Position numbers and translations under genes: made by a program. This document shows positions 61,661 through 64,000 of a stretch of 64,000 nucleotides of DNA, piece after piece (within the stretch, counting starts at the first letter, position 1; each line of letters opens with the position of its first letter). The notes beneath the pieces were generated by a model. It had not been told where the DNA came from. It searched no databases and saw only the letters and a program-made list of their open reading frames with translations. Where the stretch lies: positions 36,363 through 100,362 of the forward strand of contig NZ_JAELTO010000003.1 of the NCBI RefSeq assembly GCF_016428875.1. The letters are read 5' to 3'. Source of the stretch: Xylophilus sp. ASV27 (GTDB lineage: Bacteria; Pseudomonadota; Gammaproteobacteria; Burkholderiales; Burkholderiaceae_C).

Positions 61661-63388
61661 ATGAAAAAAGTCCTGATCGCCAACCGTGGCGAGATCGCCG
61701 TGCGCATCGCCCGCGCCTGCGCCGATTACGGCGTGCGGTCCGTCGCCGTCTATGCCGACGCCGACATCGACGCCCTGCACGTGCGCATGGCAGACGAAGC
61801 CCATGGCCTGGAGGGCGAGCGCCCGGCCGACACCTACCTGAACATCGCCAAGCTCATCGCCATCGCGCGAAAGAGCGGCGCCGATGCGGTGCACCCCGGC
61901 TATGGCTTCCTCTCGGAAAGCGAGGCCTTCGCGCGCGCCGTGCTCGATGCCGGCCTGCGCTGGATCGGCCCCACGCCCGAGACCATCGCCCAGCTCGGCG
62001 ACAAGGTCGAGGCGCGCAAGATCGCGCTGCAGGTCGGCGCGCCGCTGGTGGCCGGCACGCCCGACCCGGTGCGGGACGCCGGCGAAGTCCTGGCCTTCGC
62101 CGAGCGGCACGGCCTGCCGATCATCATCAAGGCGGCCTTCGGCGGCGGTGGCCGCGGCATGAAGATCGCCTGGCGCATGGACGAGGTCGAGGAGCTCTAC
62201 CACTCCGCCGTGCGCGAGGCGGTCACCGCCTTCGGCCGCGGCGAGTGCTTCGTCGAGCAGTTCCTCGACCGGCCCCGCCACATCGAGGCCCAGGTGCTGG
62301 CCGACACCCACGGCAACGTGGTGGTGCTGGGCACGCGCGACTGCTCGCTGCAGCGGCGCAACCAGAAGCTGGTCGAGGAGGCCCCGGCCCCGTTCCTCAG
62401 CGACGCGCAGCGCCAGCGCATCCACAGCGCCGCACGCGACATCTGCGCGGCGGCCGGCTACGTCAGCGCGGGCACGGTGGAATTCCTGTTGAGCCAGACG
62501 GGCGCCATCTCCTTCCTCGAAGTCAACACGCGCCTGCAGGTCGAGCACCCGGTGACCGAGCAGACCACGGGCGTGGACCTGGTGGTCGAGCAGCTGCGCG
62601 TGGCCGACGGCCTGCCGCTGTCCATCACCGACACGCCCGCACCGCGGGGCCACTCCATCGAGTTCCGCATCAACGCCGAGGACGTGGGCCGGGGCTTCCT
62701 GCCCACGCCCGGCACCGTGGCGCGCTTCGATCCGCCCTCGGGCCCCGGCGTGCGCCTGGATACGGGCGTGCAGGCGGGCTCGGTGGTGCCGGGCAGCTTC
62801 GATTCGCTGATGGCCAAGCTCATCGTCAGCGGCGCCACGCGCGAACAGGCCCTGGCGCGCGCGCGCCGCGCGCTTGCCGAGTTCCGCATCGAGGGCGTGG
62901 CCAGCGTGCTGCCCTTCCACCGCGCCGTGTTGCACCACCCCGACTTCATCGGCGGCGAGGGCTTCAAGGCGCACACGCGCTGGATCGAATCCGACTTCGC
63001 CGAGCCGCTGGCCGCCGCCGTGCGCGCCGAGCCCCTGCCCGACGCGCGCCTGATGCGCTGCGCCATCGAGATCGACGGCCGCCGCGTCACCCTGGGCCTG
63101 CCGACCCTGCTGCTGCAGGGCCTGGCCGCGGGCGGCGGGGCCGCCATGGCGGCCCCGAGCGCCGCGCCCGCGGTGGACGACAACGCCCTGCTCTCGCCCA
63201 TCGCCGGCAAGCTCCAGGCCTGGAACGTGGCCGAAGGCGACACCGTGGCCGCGGGCGACGTGATCGCCGTCATGGAAGCCATGAAGATGGAAATGCAGGT
63301 CAGCGCCCACCGCAGCGGCCAGATCCGCCTGCTGGCCCAAGCCGGCGAGGCGCAAGAACTGGGACAGGTGCTGGCAAGAATCGACTGA
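61661..63388 (+). CDS. Biotin carboxylase with biotin-carrier domain, pyroglutamate module
   Basis: 575 aa. The biotin carboxylase domain (1-450) has [14 protein letters not shown], the ATP loop [12 protein letters not shown] and [19 protein letters not shown] domain ends the chain with K542 in AMKMEM. No carboxyltransferase is annotated nearby apart from AHS1/AHS2 in PxpBC. It lies 10 bases after pxpBC, so it is in the same operon, and its target is unproven. Confidence 0.9.
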   Translation: MKKVLIANRGEIAVRIARACADYGVRSVAVYADADIDALHVRMADEAHGLEGERPADTYLNIAKLIAIARKSGADAVHPGYGFLSESEAFARAVLDAGLRWIGPTPETIAQLGDKVEARKIALQVGAPLVAGTPDPVRDAGEVLAFAERHGLPIIIKAAFGGGGRGMKIAWRMDEVEELYHSAVREAVTAFGRGECFVEQFLDRPRHIEAQVLADTHGNVVVLGTRDCSLQRRNQKLVEEAPAPFLSDAQRQRIHSAARDICAAAGYVSAGTVEFLLSQTGAISFLEVNTRLQVEHPVTEQTTGVDLVVEQLRVADGLPLSITDTPAPRGHSIEFRINAEDVGRGFLPTPGTVARFDPPSGPGVRLDTGVQAGSVVPGSFDSLMAKLIVSGATREQALARARRALAEFRIEGVASVLPFHRAVLHHPDFIGGEGFKAHTRWIESDFAEPLAAAVRAEPLPDARLMRCAIEIDGRRVTLGLPTLLLQGLAAGGGAAMAAPSAAPAVDDNALLSPIAGKLQAWNVAEGDTVAAGDVIAVMEAMKMEMQVSAHRSGQIRLLAQAGEAQELGQVLARID

Positions 63389-63405
63389 ACCGCAAACAGC
63401 CCGTT

Positions 63406-63455
63406 GCCCCTGCAAGGCGGGAGGCGAAGACGCGAAGCGCGCAGCCTGGGGGAGA
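63406..63455 (+). repeat. Partial stop-to-start repeat after the biotin carboxylase gene
   Basis: Only the right block is present: GAGGCGAAGACGCGAAGCGC and GCAGCCTGGGGG match the copies at 24661 and 55497. It again ends directly at a minus-strand stop codon (63456-63458). Confidence 0.7.
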
Positions 63456-63875
63456 TTACGAGTGCGGCGCGCCCTCGGTCCGCAGCTCGCGCCGCAGCGC
63501 CACGTGGTCCGGCACCTCGCTCGCCACCACGGCCCAGAAGCGCGGGCTGTGGTCCATGTGGCGCAGGTGGGCCAGTTCATGGACCACGACGTAGTCCACC
63601 ACCTCGGGGCGGAAGTGCATCAGGCGCCAGTGCAGGCGGATGGCGCCGGTGCTGCTGGCGCTGCCCCAGCGGGCGCGCGCGCTGGTGAGGGCCAGGCGCG
63701 TCCAGCGCACGCCCATGCGCGGCGCGAAGTGGTCCAGCCGCAGCACGAACAGGCGCCGCGCCTCGGCCTGCAGCCAGGCGCGCACCGCGGCGGCGATGGC
63801 CTCGGGCGCGGCGTCGGCCGGCAGCGGCAGGCGCAGCACCGGGGCCGCGCCCTGCGCGCGCAGCAACTGTTGGAC
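63456..63875 (-). CDS. YgjP-like zinc metallopeptidase, 5'-truncated
   Basis: 139 codons remain. The zinc motif HELAHLRHMDHSPRFW and the preceding RARWGSAS block match the YgjP/DUF45 group of WSS1/SprT-like peptidases. The 5' end is lost because adapter sequence starts at 63876; the extra codons read upstream of it are not genomic. Confidence 0.88.
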   Translation of the reverse strand, partial: VQQLLRAQGAAPVLRLPLPADAAPEAIAAAVRAWLQAEARRLFVLRLDHFAPRMGVRWTRLALTSARARWGSASSTGAIRLHWRLMHFRPEVVDYVVVHELAHLRHMDHSPRFWAVVASEVPDHVALRRELRTEGAPHS

Positions 63876-63943
63876 CTGTCTCTTATACACATCTCCGAGC
63901 CCACGAGACCGTACAGGAAATCGCGTATGCCGTCTTCTGCTTG
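63876..63943. other. Illumina Nextera read-through (adapter, index, P7)
   Basis: CTGTCTCTTATACACATCT and the rest of the Nextera Read 2 transposase adapter occupy 63876-63909. A 10-base index (CGTACAGGAA) follows at 63910-63919, then the P7 tail at 63920-63943 with one T-to-G change. This is library sequence, not genome. Confidence 0.99.
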
Positions 63944-63947
63944 AAAA

Positions 63948-64000
<53 letters not shown>

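Noticed and set aside
63462..63944. Apparent plus-strand protein ending in SLIHISEPTRPY
   Set aside because: The ending is translated Nextera adapter, a known artefact, and the rest is antisense to the YgjP-like gene.

Overview
The window is high-GC, densely coded bacterial chromosome that looks like a betaproteobacterium of the order Burkholderiales, most likely family Comamonadaceae. The reasons are Bug/TctC-type solute-binding proteins next to CoA-transferase and cupin genes, a complete liu-type leucine degradation set, a fused ThiD-ThiE, aceK, and two families of intergenic repeats. No tRNA, rRNA, insertion sequence, phage gene or CRISPR array was seen. The right end is not genomic: from 63876 it is Illumina Nextera adapter, index, P7 tail and a poly-G run, so true sequence ends at 63875 inside a gene.

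Layout. 1-2475: minus-strand operon of IclR regulator, cupin, Bug receptor and a truncated CoA-transferase, with twin palindromic operators. 2545-4812: 2-hydroxyacid dehydrogenase, EthD-like protein, DUF4349 lipoprotein. 4935-16889: leucine/isovalerate catabolism (liuD, liuC, liuB, acyl-CoA ligase, liuA) with a secreted hydrolase and a DUF4126 membrane protein inserted, a Na+/H+ antiporter on the opposite strand and a divergent AraC regulator. 16886-20631: opgD and a chemoreceptor. 20932-26870: thiamine operon thiC-thiO-thiS-thiG-thiDE behind a TPP riboswitch. 26923-31113: amidase, ankyrin protein, a barrel-like secreted protein, HAD hydrolase, YchJ.

31251-44354 is an amino-acid sensing and uptake island: an orphan amino-acid binding protein, a DctB/DctD-like sigma-54 two-component system, livHMGF with a near-perfect sigma-54 promoter, a livJ-type binding protein, a porin, then a chemoreceptor translationally coupled to a second orphan binding protein, closed by a strong terminator. 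44492-47716: a SAF-domain dehydrogenase plus Bug receptor under a divergent GntR regulator. 47797-55490: acyl-CoA dehydrogenase, SDR, thiolase, aceK, carbonic anhydrase, then MerR and metallo-hydrolase genes around a shared operator, and a rhodanese. 55872-63388: a 5-oxoproline (pyroglutamate) module: GntR regulator, DUF969/DUF979 membrane pair, pyrrolidone-carboxylate peptidase, PxpA, a PxpB-PxpC fusion and a biotin carboxylase-BCCP protein.

The most unusual signal is a five-copy, about 60-bp double-hairpin repeat. Three copies touch or follow gene ends; two lie in frame inside liuB and liuD. All five keep the same antisense reading frame open, like the protein-tolerated palindromic elements of Rickettsia. 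A second repeat fills the space between a stop codon and the next gene in three places, and the start region of liuD is duplicated as a coupled leader ORF.
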